Assembly (NCBI RefSeq): GCF_009193155.1
Contig: NZ_VUKD01000003.1
Coordinates: 1 to 64,000 of the forward strand
Length of the DNA stretch: 64,000 nucleotides
Origin: Georgenia subflava
GTDB lineage: Bacteria > Actinomycetota > Actinomycetes > Actinomycetales > Actinomycetaceae
Reading direction: 5' to 3'
The position numbers and the translations under genes are program-made. Position 1 is the first letter of the stretch. Each line of letters starts with the position of its first letter. Below, in pieces: positions 43,434-52,245 of the stretch. The notes under the pieces were generated by a model. The model searched no databases. It worked only from the letters and a program-made list of their open reading frames with translations, and was not told the DNA's origin.

Positions 43434-45185
43434 ATGCTCATCCGTGTCCTGCGGCGCTTTCTGCGTCCCTACCGGCGCGACGTCGTCATCGTCGTCGTCC
43501 TGCAGCTGGTGCAGACCCTCGCCGCACTGTCGCTGCCGACCTTGAACGCCGACATCATCGACAACGGCGTGGTGCTCGGCGACACGGGGTACATCCTGCG
43601 CATCGGCGGCGTGATGCTCGGCGTCACCGCGGTGCAGGTGGCATGCGCGATCGCGGCCACCTACCTCGGCGCCCGGGTGGCGATGGCCGTCGGCCGTGAC
43701 CTGCGCGCCGCCGTCTTCGACCGGGTGCAGCGCTTCTCGGCCGCCGAGATGGGCCGCTTCGGTGCGCCGTCGCTGATCACCCGCAGCACCAACGACGTCC
43801 AGCAGGTCCAGATGGTCACGGTGCTGACCTTCACGATCATGGTGATGGCGCCGATCATGATGGTCGGCGGGGTGTTCATGGCGCTGCAGCAGGACGTGGC
43901 GCTCTCGGGCCTGCTGCTCGTCGTCGTGCCGGTGCTCGCCGTCGTGATGGGCCTGGTCGCCGCGAAGATGGGTCCGCTGTTCAAGCAGATGCAGCGCCGC
44001 ATCGACCGCATCAACCTCGTGCTGCGCGAGCAGATCTCCGGCGTGCGCGTCGTGCGCTCGTTCAACCGCCAGCCCACCGAACGGACCAGGTTCGTCGAGG
44101 CGAACACCGAGCTGATGACCACCGCGCTCGGCGTCGGCAAGATCTTCGCGGTCGTCTTCCCGGCCGTGCAGCTGATCATCGGCGCGTCCTCGGTCGGCGT
44201 GATCTGGTTCGGCGGGATGCGCATCGACGCGGGGAGCATGGAGGTCGGGGCGCTCATCGCCTTCCTCAACTACCTCATGCAGATCCTCATGTCCGTGCTC
44301 ATGGCGGTCATGATGTTCATGATGGTGCCGCGCGCCGAGGTCAGCTCCGAGCGCATCAAGGAGGTCCTCGACGTCGTCCCGCAGATCGTGGTCCCCGACT
44401 CGCCGGCCGCGCTGCCCCGAGCCGCCGACCAGGCCGCCCGGGGGCTGGTCGTCGAGCTCGACGGCGCCACGTTCGGCTACCCGGGTGCCGAGGAGCCGGT
44501 CCTGCGCGACGTGCACCTGCGGCTCGAGCCGGGCCGTACGACGGCGGTCATCGGCTCCACCGGTGCGGGCAAGACGTCCCTGATCAACCTGATCCCGCGC
44601 CTGGTCGACGTCACCGCAGGTGCGGTGCGCGTCGCCGGCGTCGACGTGCGCGACCTCGACCCGGGCGAGCTGCGCCAGCGCATCGCCCTGGTGCCGCAGA
44701 CCGCCTACCTGTTCTCCGGCACCATCGCCTCCACCCTGCGCCACGGCCGCCCCGGCGCCACCGACGACGAGCTGTGGGACGCGCTCGACGTCGCCCAGGC
44801 ACGCGACTTCGTCGAGGCGCTGCCCGAGGGGCTCGCCGCGTCCGTCGAGCAGGGCGGGCGGAACTTCTCCGGCGGGCAGCGCCAGCGTCTGGCGATCGCC
44901 CGCGCGCTCCTGCGGCGCGCCGACGTCTATCTCTTCGACGACTCCTTCTCCGCACTGGACTTCGCCACCGACGCCCGCCTGCGCGCCGCGCTGCCCACCG
45001 CCACCGCCGGGGCGGCGGTGCTGATCGTCGGCCAACGGGTGGCCTCCATCAAGGACGCCGACCAGATCGTCGTGCTCGACGACGGCCAGGTCGTCGGGAT
45101 CGGCACCCACCACGAACTGATGGAGACGTCGGAGACCTACAACGAGATCGTCCTGTCCCAGCTGAGCGCGGCGGAGGCGGCATGA
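43434..45185 (+). CDS. ABC exporter subunit 1 (degenerate catalytic site)
   Basis: A 583-residue half-transporter: six helices (residues about 15-310) plus an ABC domain. Walker A is GSTGAGKT, the signature is intact (FSGGQ, residues 478-482), but Walker B reads YLFDDSFSALD, with Asp503 where the catalytic Glu is expected. Its second Walker motif is therefore degenerate, as in one half of heterodimeric exporters. The partner gene starts in its stop codon (ATGA). Confidence 0.93.
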   Translation: MLIRVLRRFLRPYRRDVVIVVVLQLVQTLAALSLPTLNADIIDNGVVLGDTGYILRIGGVMLGVTAVQVACAIAATYLGARVAMAVGRDLRAAVFDRVQRFSAAEMGRFGAPSLITRSTNDVQQVQMVTVLTFTIMVMAPIMMVGGVFMALQQDVALSGLLLVVVPVLAVVMGLVAAKMGPLFKQMQRRIDRINLVLREQISGVRVVRSFNRQPTERTRFVEANTELMTTALGVGKIFAVVFPAVQLIIGASSVGVIWFGGMRIDAGSMEVGALIAFLNYLMQILMSVLMAVMMFMMVPRAEVSSERIKEVLDVVPQIVVPDSPAALPRAADQAARGLVVELDGATFGYPGAEEPVLRDVHLRLEPGRTTAVIGSTGAGKTSLINLIPRLVDVTAGAVRVAGVDVRDLDPGELRQRIALVPQTAYLFSGTIASTLRHGRPGATDDELWDALDVAQARDFVEALPEGLAASVEQGGRNFSGGQRQRLAIARALLRRADVYLFDDSFSALDFATDARLRAALPTATAGAAVLIVGQRVASIKDADQIVVLDDGQVVGIGTHHELMETSETYNEIVLSQLSAAEAA

Positions 45186-47101
45186 GCCCCCACGGCCCCG
45201 GTCCCGGCCTGCCCCCGGGCCAGAAGTCGATGAACTTCGGCCCCTCGCTGCGCCGGCTGCTCCAGCACCTGCGCGTCGAGCGGCCCTGGATGATCCTCGT
45301 CGTCGTCCTCGGTGCCGCCGCCGTCTCCCTCCAGGTCCTCGGCCCCAAGCTGCTCGGCGACGCCACGAACATCGTGTTCAACGGCGTCGTCGGCCGGATG
45401 CTGCCCGAGGGGATCACCCAGGACCAGGCCGTGCAGGGCCTGCGCGCCGCCGGGGAGGACCAGGTCGCGGACATGGTCTCCGGCATGGACGTCGTCCCCG
45501 GCCAGGGCATCGACTTCGGTGCGCTCGGCACCACGCTGCTCACGGTGCTGGCCGTCTACCTCGTCTCCGCGCTCTTCCTGTGGGGGCAGGGCCTGATCCT
45601 GGCCTACGTGGTCCAGCGCACCGGCTACCGGCTGCGCCGCGACGTGCAGGCCAAGATCGACCGGCTCTCCCTGCGCCACCTCGACTCCCAGGCCCGCGGC
45701 GACACCCTCTCGCGGGTCACCAACGACATCGACAACGTCACCCAGTCGCTGCAGCAGACGCTCTCGCAGCTCATCACATCGACGCTGACCGTGCTCGGCG
45801 TGCTGGGCATGATGTTCTACCTGTCCTGGCAGCTGGCGCTGATCGCGCTGGTCACCGTGCCGCTCTCGGCGGTGATGACCATGGCCATCGCCAAGCGGGC
45901 CCAGCCGGAGTTCGTCGCCCAGTGGACGTCCACCGGCACCCTCGGCGGGCACGTGGAGGAGGCGTTCACCGGGCACGAGCTGGTCACGGCCTTCAACAGC
46001 CAGGACAGCTTCACCGAGACCTTCGACGCCGAGAACGACAAGCTCTACCGGGCGAGCTTCAAGGCCCAGTTCATCTCCGGGACGATCATGCCGGCGATGG
46101 CGTTCGTCTCGAACCTCAACTACGTGCTCGTCGCCGTCGTCGGCGGGCTGCGCGTCGCCTCCGGAGCCCTGACGCTCGGCGAGGTGCAGGCGTTCATCCA
46201 GTACTCGCGCCAGTTCAGCCAGCCGCTGGCCCAGATCGCCTCGATGGCCAACCTCGTCCAGTCCGGCGTCGCCTCTGCGGAACGGATCTTCGAGCTCATG
46301 GACGCCGAGGAGGAGATCCCCGACCCGGCGCCGGGCAACGCCCCGGCGCACCTGCGCGGCAAGGTGGAGTTCGATGACGTCAGCTTCCGCTACGAGGCCG
46401 ACACCCCGCTGATCGAGCACCTGGACCTGGTGGTGGAGCCGGGGCAGACCGTCGCCGTCGTCGGCCCCACCGGAGCCGGCAAGACCACGCTGGTCAACCT
46501 CATCATGCGGTTCTACGAGATCGACGGCGGCCGGATCCTCCTCGACGGCGTCGACACGCGCGAGATGACCCGCGAGGAGCTGCGCGCCCGGATCGGCATG
46601 GTGCTGCAGGACACCTGGCTGTTCAAGGGGACCATCGCGGAGAACATCGCGTTCGGCCGCACCGACGCCGACGAGCAGGACGTGCTCGCCGCCGCTCGCG
46701 CCACCGGCGTCGACCGGTTCGTCCACTCGCTGCCCGAGGGGTACGAGACTGTCATCGACGACGAGGGCGGCGGCGTCTCCACCGGCGAGAAGCAGCTCAT
46801 CACCATCGCCCGGGCGTTCCTGTCCGACCCGCAGATCCTCATCCTCGACGAGGCCACCTCCTCGGTGGACACCCGCACCGAGGTGCTGGTCCAGCAGGCC
46901 ATGGGCGAGCTGCGCAAGGGACGCACCAGCTTCGTGATCGCCCACCGGCTGTCCACCATCCGTGACGCCGACCTGATCCTCGTCATGGAGTCCGGCCGGA
47001 TCGTCGAGCAGGGCACCCACGCCGGGCTGCTCGAGGCCGGCGGTGCCTACGCACGGCTCTACGAGTCCCAGTTCGCCGCGCCGGTCGTGGAGGAGGCCTG
47101 A
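45182..47101 (+). CDS. ABC exporter subunit 2 (canonical Walker B)
   Basis: A 639-residue half-transporter with an extended N-terminus. It has GPTGAGKTTL, Walker B ILILDEATSSVD with Glu557, but a non-canonical signature VSTGEKQ (residues 532-538) in place of LSGGQ. Paired with subunit 1, one nucleotide site is canonical (its Walker B plus the partner FSGGQ) and one degenerate. This is the TM287/288 and BmrCD layout; drug or lipid export is likely. Confidence 0.95.
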   Translation: MSPHGPGPGLPPGQKSMNFGPSLRRLLQHLRVERPWMILVVVLGAAAVSLQVLGPKLLGDATNIVFNGVVGRMLPEGITQDQAVQGLRAAGEDQVADMVSGMDVVPGQGIDFGALGTTLLTVLAVYLVSALFLWGQGLILAYVVQRTGYRLRRDVQAKIDRLSLRHLDSQARGDTLSRVTNDIDNVTQSLQQTLSQLITSTLTVLGVLGMMFYLSWQLALIALVTVPLSAVMTMAIAKRAQPEFVAQWTSTGTLGGHVEEAFTGHELVTAFNSQDSFTETFDAENDKLYRASFKAQFISGTIMPAMAFVSNLNYVLVAVVGGLRVASGALTLGEVQAFIQYSRQFSQPLAQIASMANLVQSGVASAERIFELMDAEEEIPDPAPGNAPAHLRGKVEFDDVSFRYEADTPLIEHLDLVVEPGQTVAVVGPTGAGKTTLVNLIMRFYEIDGGRILLDGVDTREMTREELRARIGMVLQDTWLFKGTIAENIAFGRTDADEQDVLAAARATGVDRFVHSLPEGYETVIDDEGGGVSTGEKQLITIARAFLSDPQILILDEATSSVDTRTEVLVQQAMGELRKGRTSFVIAHRLSTIRDADLILVMESGRIVEQGTHAGLLEAGGAYARLYESQFAAPVVEEA

Positions 47102-47961
47102 TGCCGGTCGTCCGCATCACCGATCCCGAGGACGACCGGCTCACCGACTACACCAACCTCACCGACGTCGCGCTGCGCTCCAAGCACGAGCCCGCCAAGG
47201 GGCTGTACATCGCCGAGAGCTCCAACGTGATCCGCCGCGCCATCGAGGCCGGGCACCGGCCCCGCTCGTTCCTCATGGCGGAGAAGTGGCTGGACTCGAT
47301 GCGCCCGGTGGTAGCGGCAGCGTGCGGGGGAGCGGACGACGGCGGAGCCGAGGTGCCAGTCTTCGTCGCCGAGGAGCCGGTGCTGCGCGCCATCACCGGG
47401 TTCCACCTGCACCGTGGCGCCCTGGCTGCCATGCACAGGCCGCCGCTTGCCGGGGTGCGCGAGCTGCTCGCCTCCGCCCGCGGCGGCGCGGGGGCGCGAC
47501 GGGTCGCGATCCTCGAGGACATCGTCGACCACACGAACGTCGGTGCCATGTTCCGCAGCGCCGCCGGGCTCGGGGTCGACGCCGTCCTGGTGACGCCGCG
47601 CTGCGCCGACCCGCTCTACCGGCGCAGCGTGCGCGTGTCCATGGGCACCGTCTTCCAGGTGCCGTGGACCCGGCTGACCACCTGGCCCGGGTCCGTCGAG
47701 AAGCTCCATGACGCCGGGTACACGGTCGCGGCGCTCGCCCTGAGCGACGATTCCGTGAGCCTGGACGAGTTCGCCGCCTCCGACGCCGTGCAGGCCGAGC
47801 ACTCCCGGGTGGCGCTGGTTCTCGGCACCGAGGGTGACGGCCTGGCCCGCAGCACGGTGGAGGCCGCCGACGTCGTCGTACGCATCCCGATGGCGGGCGC
47901 GGTCGACTCGCTCAACGTCGCCGCAGCCTCCGCCGTCGCGTTCTGGGCCACGCGGGTCTGA
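47101..47961 (+). CDS. SpoU/TrmH-family RNA 2'-O-methyltransferase
   Basis: A 286-residue SPOUT methyltransferase with an N-terminal substrate-binding domain (about 1-110) and a knotted catalytic domain: motif 1 DHTNVGAMFRSAAGLGVD, motif 2 VALVLGTEGDGL, motif 3 VRIPMAGAVDSLNVAAA. It probably methylates rRNA or tRNA ribose; the exact site is unknown. TGATG overlap with the ABC subunit implies one transcript. Confidence 0.94.
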   Translation: MPVVRITDPEDDRLTDYTNLTDVALRSKHEPAKGLYIAESSNVIRRAIEAGHRPRSFLMAEKWLDSMRPVVAAACGGADDGGAEVPVFVAEEPVLRAITGFHLHRGALAAMHRPPLAGVRELLASARGGAGARRVAILEDIVDHTNVGAMFRSAAGLGVDAVLVTPRCADPLYRRSVRVSMGTVFQVPWTRLTTWPGSVEKLHDAGYTVAALALSDDSVSLDEFAASDAVQAEHSRVALVLGTEGDGLARSTVEAADVVVRIPMAGAVDSLNVAAASAVAFWATRV

Positions 47962-47983
47962 CGCCGCCGGCTCTGCGGCGGCG
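47962..47983 (+). terminator. terminator after the methyltransferase gene
   Basis: CGCCGCCG and CGGCGGCG (8 bp) around GCTCTG, beginning directly after the stop codon. Confidence 0.65.
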
Positions 47984-48002
47984 CCCCCGCGTGCCGGACC
48001 TG

Positions 48003-48476
48003 TCAGGTGCGGGCCGTCGCGTACTGGTCGGCGATTGGTGCCAGGCACCATGGGGTCGTCGTCCGGACGGCGAGGAGCCCCAGGCCGAGCGCGAGCGCCG
48101 TGGCAGTCATGGTCAGGCCGGTCCAGGTGTCCAGACTCGCCGTCACCCACCACGCCACCCCGCACGCAGCCGCCACCGGGAAGATCTGAACCACGAGACC
48201 CGTCGCCCGCCTGCTCAGGCGGAAGTGGCGCCCGACAAAGGCCAGCGTCGCGGTGATCACCTGAGTCACGCCGCCGAGAACCAGCCCGAACACGGCGCCG
48301 AGCATCACGCCGGTCAGGATGCCGGGCACCGCACCGGTCGGCGCGTAGATCAGAGCGCCGGTCGTGCCACCGATCACCGCACCGGCTGCCAGGCCCACTG
48401 CGAGGAGGCGGCCGAGCGTGCGGAACCCGCCCATCGGGTCGCCCGGCATAGTGCGGGCCGCCACTCGATCGCGCAT
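48003..48476 (-). CDS. hypothetical membrane protein
   Basis: A 157-residue protein with about four hydrophobic segments: Gly-rich helices at about 20-40 and 45-75 (AVIGGTTGALIYAPTGAVPG and TGVMLGAVFGLVLGGVTQVI) and two further segments. It has no family assignment. ATG 48476 has TTGAGT 6 nt upstream; ATG 48449 is another option. The pentanucleotide repeat array lies about 50 bp upstream. Confidence 0.65.
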   Translation of the reverse strand: MRDRVAARTMPGDPMGGFRTLGRLLAVGLAAGAVIGGTTGALIYAPTGAVPGILTGVMLGAVFGLVLGGVTQVITATLAFVGRHFRLSRRATGLVVQIFPVAAACGVAWWVTASLDTWTGLTMTATALALGLGLLAVRTTTPWCLAPIADQYATART

Positions 48477-48524
48477 CCGGCTACTCAAGCAGATCGGCGG
48501 CGCGGGCGATCTGGTTCGGTTCTC

Positions 48525-48564
48525 AGTGCAGTGCAGTGCAGTGCAGTGCCGTGCCGTGCCGTGG
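48525..48564. repeat. pentanucleotide repeat array
   Basis: Five AGTGC units, two CGTGC and one CGTGG run in an exact 5-bp period. It lies between two leftward genes, so copy number could alter promoter spacing for the membrane protein gene. Confidence 0.95.
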
Positions 48565-48597
48565 CGGTGGCGGTGCAGTAGGGACCCGCTCCGAATG

Positions 48598-48981
48598 TCA
48601 GCGTCGGACGTCCAGGACCATCGAGTCCGGCACGTGGAGGATGCCGAGGATCTGTCGGACGACAGGCGGTGCCCAGGAGCGGTCCGCGTCATGAATCAGG
48701 CGCGGCTCGACGAGCTCGACGGTGCGACCACGGATGATGACTGTGCAGCCACCCGCCGCCAGGACGTTACGCACCCAGTCTGTCTCGGTGCCGTAGGTCA
48801 GTGCGATCCGGTAACCGGCGCCCGAGCGGAAGATGTTGACCGGCGTGGTGTGCTCGGTACCCGTCCGGCGGCCGCGGTGCCGGACGAGGGCGAAGCCGGG
48901 CGCCCGCGGTGCGAGGACGCGCATCACGCGGTTGAGGGCGATCCGGTTGACGCGGGCGATGCCGCGGGGAAGTGGACTCAT
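48598..48981 (-). CDS. deazaflavin (F420)-dependent nitroreductase family protein
   Basis: A 127-residue split-barrel protein of the DDN/FDOR-A type. GFALVRHRGRRTGTEHTTPVNIF is the family pattern around the F420 site and YGTETDWVRNVLAAGGC the C-terminal half. It suggests the organism makes or uses F420. ATG 48981 is chosen; ATG 48990 is possible (TAGCGT lies at 48993-48998). Confidence 0.85.
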   Translation of the reverse strand: MSPLPRGIARVNRIALNRVMRVLAPRAPGFALVRHRGRRTGTEHTTPVNIFRSGAGYRIALTYGTETDWVRNVLAAGGCTVIIRGRTVELVEPRLIHDADRSWAPPVVRQILGILHVPDSMVLDVRR

Positions 48982-49177
48982 GGTCACCATCGACGCTACG
49001 CCGGTCGGCAAGGTGCGGGAGTCTCGTGATGGTGCCCGTTACCGGCTGGCCGGATGGGGACCGGCCGGGCGAACCGTCTTCTCCGAGGCGTCACTCACGG
49101 TCCAGGAGCGGCCCGCGTCATCGGCGTGGATGCTGCGCCATAGGCTGTTGGGCACGCTCGAGGACGAGAGGAGACCC

Positions 49178-49615
49178 ATGGTCCACCCGCAGATGTTCGA
49201 CGACGACGATCCCTACCTCGCCCGGCTGCGCACCATCGCGCTCGGATTCCCGGACGCCGAGGAGACTGTCGCACACGGCCGGCCCAACTTCAGGGTCAGC
49301 AAGGTCTTCTGCGTGTACGGCTCGAGCACCAAGGGTTCGGCCGCGGTCCGCACCGAGTACCCGCGCGGTTTGCTCGTGCTGCCCGAGGAGTCCGACCGGC
49401 TGGCCCTCGCTGAGGACCCGCGCACCTTCGCTCCCGCCTATCTCGCACCCTCGGGCTGGATCGGCCTGGATCTGGCGGCTTCCGGCGACGGCCCGGAAGA
49501 GGTCGACTGGCAGGAGGTCGCCGAGCTTCTGGACAGCTCCTACCGTCAGGTCGCTGGCGTACGACAGATCGCCCAGCTCGACGCTGACGGCGGGCCGGCC
49601 GCACGCGGGACATGA
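49178..49615 (+). CDS. MmcQ/YjbR family protein
   Basis: A 145-residue YjbR-fold protein (double-wing, possibly DNA-binding). FPDAEETVAHGRPNFRVSKVFC and GWIGLDL are family landmarks. AGAGGAGACCC gives a ribosome-binding site, and TAGGCT (49141-49146) is a candidate -10. The role is not known. Confidence 0.87.
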   Translation: MVHPQMFDDDDPYLARLRTIALGFPDAEETVAHGRPNFRVSKVFCVYGSSTKGSAAVRTEYPRGLLVLPEESDRLALAEDPRTFAPAYLAPSGWIGLDLAASGDGPEEVDWQEVAELLDSSYRQVAGVRQIAQLDADGGPAARGT

Positions 49616-49752
49616 GTGGTGGCGGGGCTGCCTTCCGGCGAGGATGACGCCGCTCCCTTCTGGGCACCGCCTGGCCGTCGGTGACGGCTACGGCACTGGC
49701 GACGGTCATGGCTTCGGCACAGCGAGCTCTTCTCCTGGTCGGGCGCTGATGG

Positions 49753-49758
49753 CACGCT
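49753..49758 (+). promoter_or_regulatory. -10-like hexamer of the DUF2277 gene
   Basis: CACGCT ends 6 nt before ATG 49765. The first base departs from TANNNT, so it is weaker than others in the window. Confidence 0.3.
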
Positions 49759-49764
49759 GGACCT

Positions 49765-50043
49765 ATGTGCCGAAACATCCATACCCTGCACAACTTCGCC
49801 CCGCCAGCTACCGAGGACGAGGTCCACGCGGCCGCGCTGCAGTACGTGCGCAAGGTCGCCGGGATGACCAAGCCCTCGCAGGCCAACCAGGACGCATTCG
49901 ACCTCGCGGTCGAGCGGGTCGCCAACGCCACCGAGGAGCTGCTTGCGGCGCTGGTGACCTCCGCACCGCCCAAGGACCGGGAGGTCGAGGCCGAGAAGGC
50001 CCGGGAGCGCGGCCGGAAGCGCTTCGCCGCCCAGGCCGTCTAA
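49765..50043 (+). CDS. DUF2277 family protein
   Basis: A 92-residue protein beginning MCRNIHTLHNFAPPATEDEV, the diagnostic DUF2277 start, with a conserved KPSQANQDAF. It is all-helical in appearance and ends in a basic segment. Its TAA interleaves with the convergent SulP stop: the shared bases 50040-50043 read CTAA. The function is unknown. Confidence 0.9.
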   Translation: MCRNIHTLHNFAPPATEDEVHAAALQYVRKVAGMTKPSQANQDAFDLAVERVANATEELLAALVTSAPPKDREVEAEKARERGRKRFAAQAV

Positions 50044-51770
50044 CCGACCCGCGGGCGGGCGCACTCCAGCGACCACAGCCCGCCGAGCTCGTGGCGCACG
50101 TGGTTGCGGGCGTGGGCGACGGCCGCACGGAGATCGTGGAAGTAGTGGTCCTTGGTGCCCAGCGACTGCAGCACGCCCACCGAGGACGCCATCCGCAGCT
50201 GGTCGGCGTCGAGGCCCTTAAGCAGGACCGTGATGCCGCGCCGCTGCAGGTCCCTGACGATCTCCTGCAGCGCGTTCGCGCCCGAGGTGTCCATCACCCG
50301 CACCTCGGTCAGCACCAGGACGATCACGTGGACGTCCCGCACCGTGGCGATCTCGTCGAGGAACTGCTTCGTGGCGCCGAAGAACAACGCGCCGTGGAAG
50401 CGGTAGACGGCGATGTGCTCGTCGAGCAGCGCGTCCTCCTCGGCGGCGTCGAGCTCCAGGGGCGCGCGTCGCAGTCCGGAGACCCGGGACATCGCCCGCA
50501 GCGAGAGGAAGGCCGCCACGGCCACGCCCACCTGCACGGCCACGATCAGGTCGAACACGATCGTCACGCCGACGGTGACGAGGTACACGGCGGCGTCGGA
50601 GCGGGTGGCGCGCAGGATCGAGCGGGCGGTGCCCAGGTCGATCATCCGCAGGGCCGTCACGATGAGCACGCCCGCCAGAGCGGACATCGGGATGAGCGCC
50701 ACGACCGGCGTCGCGACCAGCACCACTAGCACCAGCACGAGCGCGTGGCTGGCGGCGGCCGCCCGGGTGCGGGCACCGGCGCGCACGTTGACGGCTGTGC
50801 GCGCCAGCGCCCCGGTCGCGGGCATCCCCCCGAACAGGCCGCTCGCCGCGTTCGCCAGGCCCTGCCCGACGAGCTCACGGTTGGCGTGGGTGTGGCCGAC
50901 GCCCTCGACCATCCCGTCGGCGATCCGGGCCGAGATGAGGCTCTCCAGCGCCGCAAGCACCGCGATCGCCATCGCCGAGGGGAACATCGTGGCGAGCGCG
51001 GACGCGTCGAAGGCGGGCACCGACGGCGAGGGCAGCGCCGCAGGCAGGGCGCCGATCCGGGCGATGTCGAGGTCGACGAGCTCGACGACCACCGTGGCCG
51101 CCGCGACGGCGATCAGCGACGCCGGCAGCGAGCGACGGATCCGCGTGAGCACCAGCATGAGCGCGATGACGCCAACGGTGACCACCAGCGGCGTCAGCGC
51201 CCGGTCCCAGTAGGTGACACGAAGGGTGTCCAGGGCGACGACGGCGGCGTTCTCGCCGTCGGGCTTGGCGGTGTCCAGGGCGAGCGGTACCTGCTGGAGG
51301 AAGATGATGACGCCGATCCCGAGCGTGAAGCCCTCGATGACCGGCCAGGGGATCACGGAGAGCAACCGGCCCATCCCGGTGAGCCCCATGAGGATGACGA
51401 GGACACCGGCCAGGATGGCCAGGGCGTAGACGGACTCGGCGCCGTAGCGCGCGACGACGGGCACCAGGACGACGGTCATCGCCCCGGTCGGGCCGGAGAC
51501 CTGGAAGTGGGAGCCGCCGAAGACCGCCGCGACGAAGCCGGCGACGATCGCGGTGATCAGGCCGGCGGTGGCGCCGACGCCGGAGGCCACCCCGAAGCCG
51601 AGCGCCAGCGGCAGCGCGACGATCCCGACGGTGACGCCGGCGACCAGGTCCTTGCGCCACGAGCTCGGCAGCTCGGTGTAGTCGCTGCGCCGGGGGAGCG
51701 CGAGGTGTGCGGCCGAGCGCAGAGCGCCGCGCCAGGTGAACCGGGGCGTCAGAGCGGAGAAGGTGCTCAT
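50040..51770 (-). CDS. SulP family inorganic anion transporter with STAS domain
   Basis: A 576-residue transporter with about 12 helices (residues about 45-430) and a C-terminal STAS domain (about 445-555) carrying VMDTSGANAL. The SLC26/SulP signature region is GGSHFQVSGPTGAMTVVLVPV. Substrates in the family are sulfate, bicarbonate or other anions. It starts in the ArsR stop codon (ATGA), so the regulator and transporter are made together. Confidence 0.94.
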   Translation of the reverse strand: MSTFSALTPRFTWRGALRSAAHLALPRRSDYTELPSSWRKDLVAGVTVGIVALPLALGFGVASGVGATAGLITAIVAGFVAAVFGGSHFQVSGPTGAMTVVLVPVVARYGAESVYALAILAGVLVILMGLTGMGRLLSVIPWPVIEGFTLGIGVIIFLQQVPLALDTAKPDGENAAVVALDTLRVTYWDRALTPLVVTVGVIALMLVLTRIRRSLPASLIAVAAATVVVELVDLDIARIGALPAALPSPSVPAFDASALATMFPSAMAIAVLAALESLISARIADGMVEGVGHTHANRELVGQGLANAASGLFGGMPATGALARTAVNVRAGARTRAAAASHALVLVLVVLVATPVVALIPMSALAGVLIVTALRMIDLGTARSILRATRSDAAVYLVTVGVTIVFDLIVAVQVGVAVAAFLSLRAMSRVSGLRRAPLELDAAEEDALLDEHIAVYRFHGALFFGATKQFLDEIATVRDVHVIVLVLTEVRVMDTSGANALQEIVRDLQRRGITVLLKGLDADQLRMASSVGVLQSLGTKDHYFHDLRAAVAHARNHVRHELGGLWSLECARPRVG

Positions 51771-52123
51771 GCCTGCTCGGGGGTCTCGGCCAGATCGGCC
51801 AGCGCGTCGTTGGTCTCGCCGAGGCGGTGCAGCAGGAAGGAGCGGGCCGCGGAGAGCAGGTCGGCCACGCACGGGTCGGCGAGCGCGTAGGTGACGGTGT
51901 TGCCGGCGCGGACCTTGGTCACCACGCCGGCACGGCGCAGCACGGCCAGGTGCTGGGACAGGTGTGAGGCCTCGAGGCCGAGATCGGCGAGCAGCGCGCT
52001 CACCGGCTGCGCACCGGTGACGAGCAGCTCCAGCGTGCGCACCCGCACGGGGTGCCCGAGCGCCTTGAACAGCTCGGCCTTGATCTCGTAGATCGGAGTC
52101 TCGACGACGGCGCGTTCGGGCAC
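51767..52123 (-). CDS. ArsR/SmtB-type regulator of the SulP gene
   Basis: A 118-residue winged-helix protein: LFKALGHPVRVRTLELL, recognition helix EASHLSQHLAVLRRAGVV, wing RAGNTVTYALAD. The metal-binding CxC of arsenic/cadmium sensors is absent and there is only one Cys, so the signal is probably not a classical metal. GTG 52123 follows GAGGAGAGC. A longer in-frame ATG at 52216 would translate the operator palindrome and a PQ repeat, which is unlikely. Confidence 0.88.
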   Translation of the reverse strand: MPERAVVETPIYEIKAELFKALGHPVRVRTLELLVTGAQPVSALLADLGLEASHLSQHLAVLRRAGVVTKVRAGNTVTYALADPCVADLLSAARSFLLHRLGETNDALADLAETPEQA

Positions 52124-52142
52124 GGTGGGCAGCTCTCCTCGG

Positions 52143-52178
52143 GGATGATGACTTGATAACTCTATCAAGTCATCATCC
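52143..52178. promoter_or_regulatory. perfect 36-bp palindrome, probable ArsR operator
   Basis: The 16-bp arms (52143-52158 and 52163-52178) pair perfectly around ACTC. The core TTGATA-N4-TATCAA is much more AT-rich than the surroundings. It lies 20 bp before the arsR start and about 70 bp before the divergent S66 peptidase gene. Confidence 0.75.
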
Positions 52179-52208
52179 GGCTGTGGCTGTGGCTGTGGCT
52201 GTGGCTGT
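52179..52208. repeat. hexanucleotide repeat, five units
   Basis: GGCTGT repeated five times directly after the palindrome, within the 5' region of the S66 peptidase gene. Confidence 0.95.
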
Positions 52209-52245
52209 TTTGCCATGGACGGCCGGCCACTTGTTGACTGTCGCC

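Noticed and set aside
52124-52216. N-terminal extension of ArsR starting at 52216
   Set aside because: It would translate the 36-bp palindrome and hexamer repeat into a PQ tract; GTG 52123 has a good ribosome-binding site.
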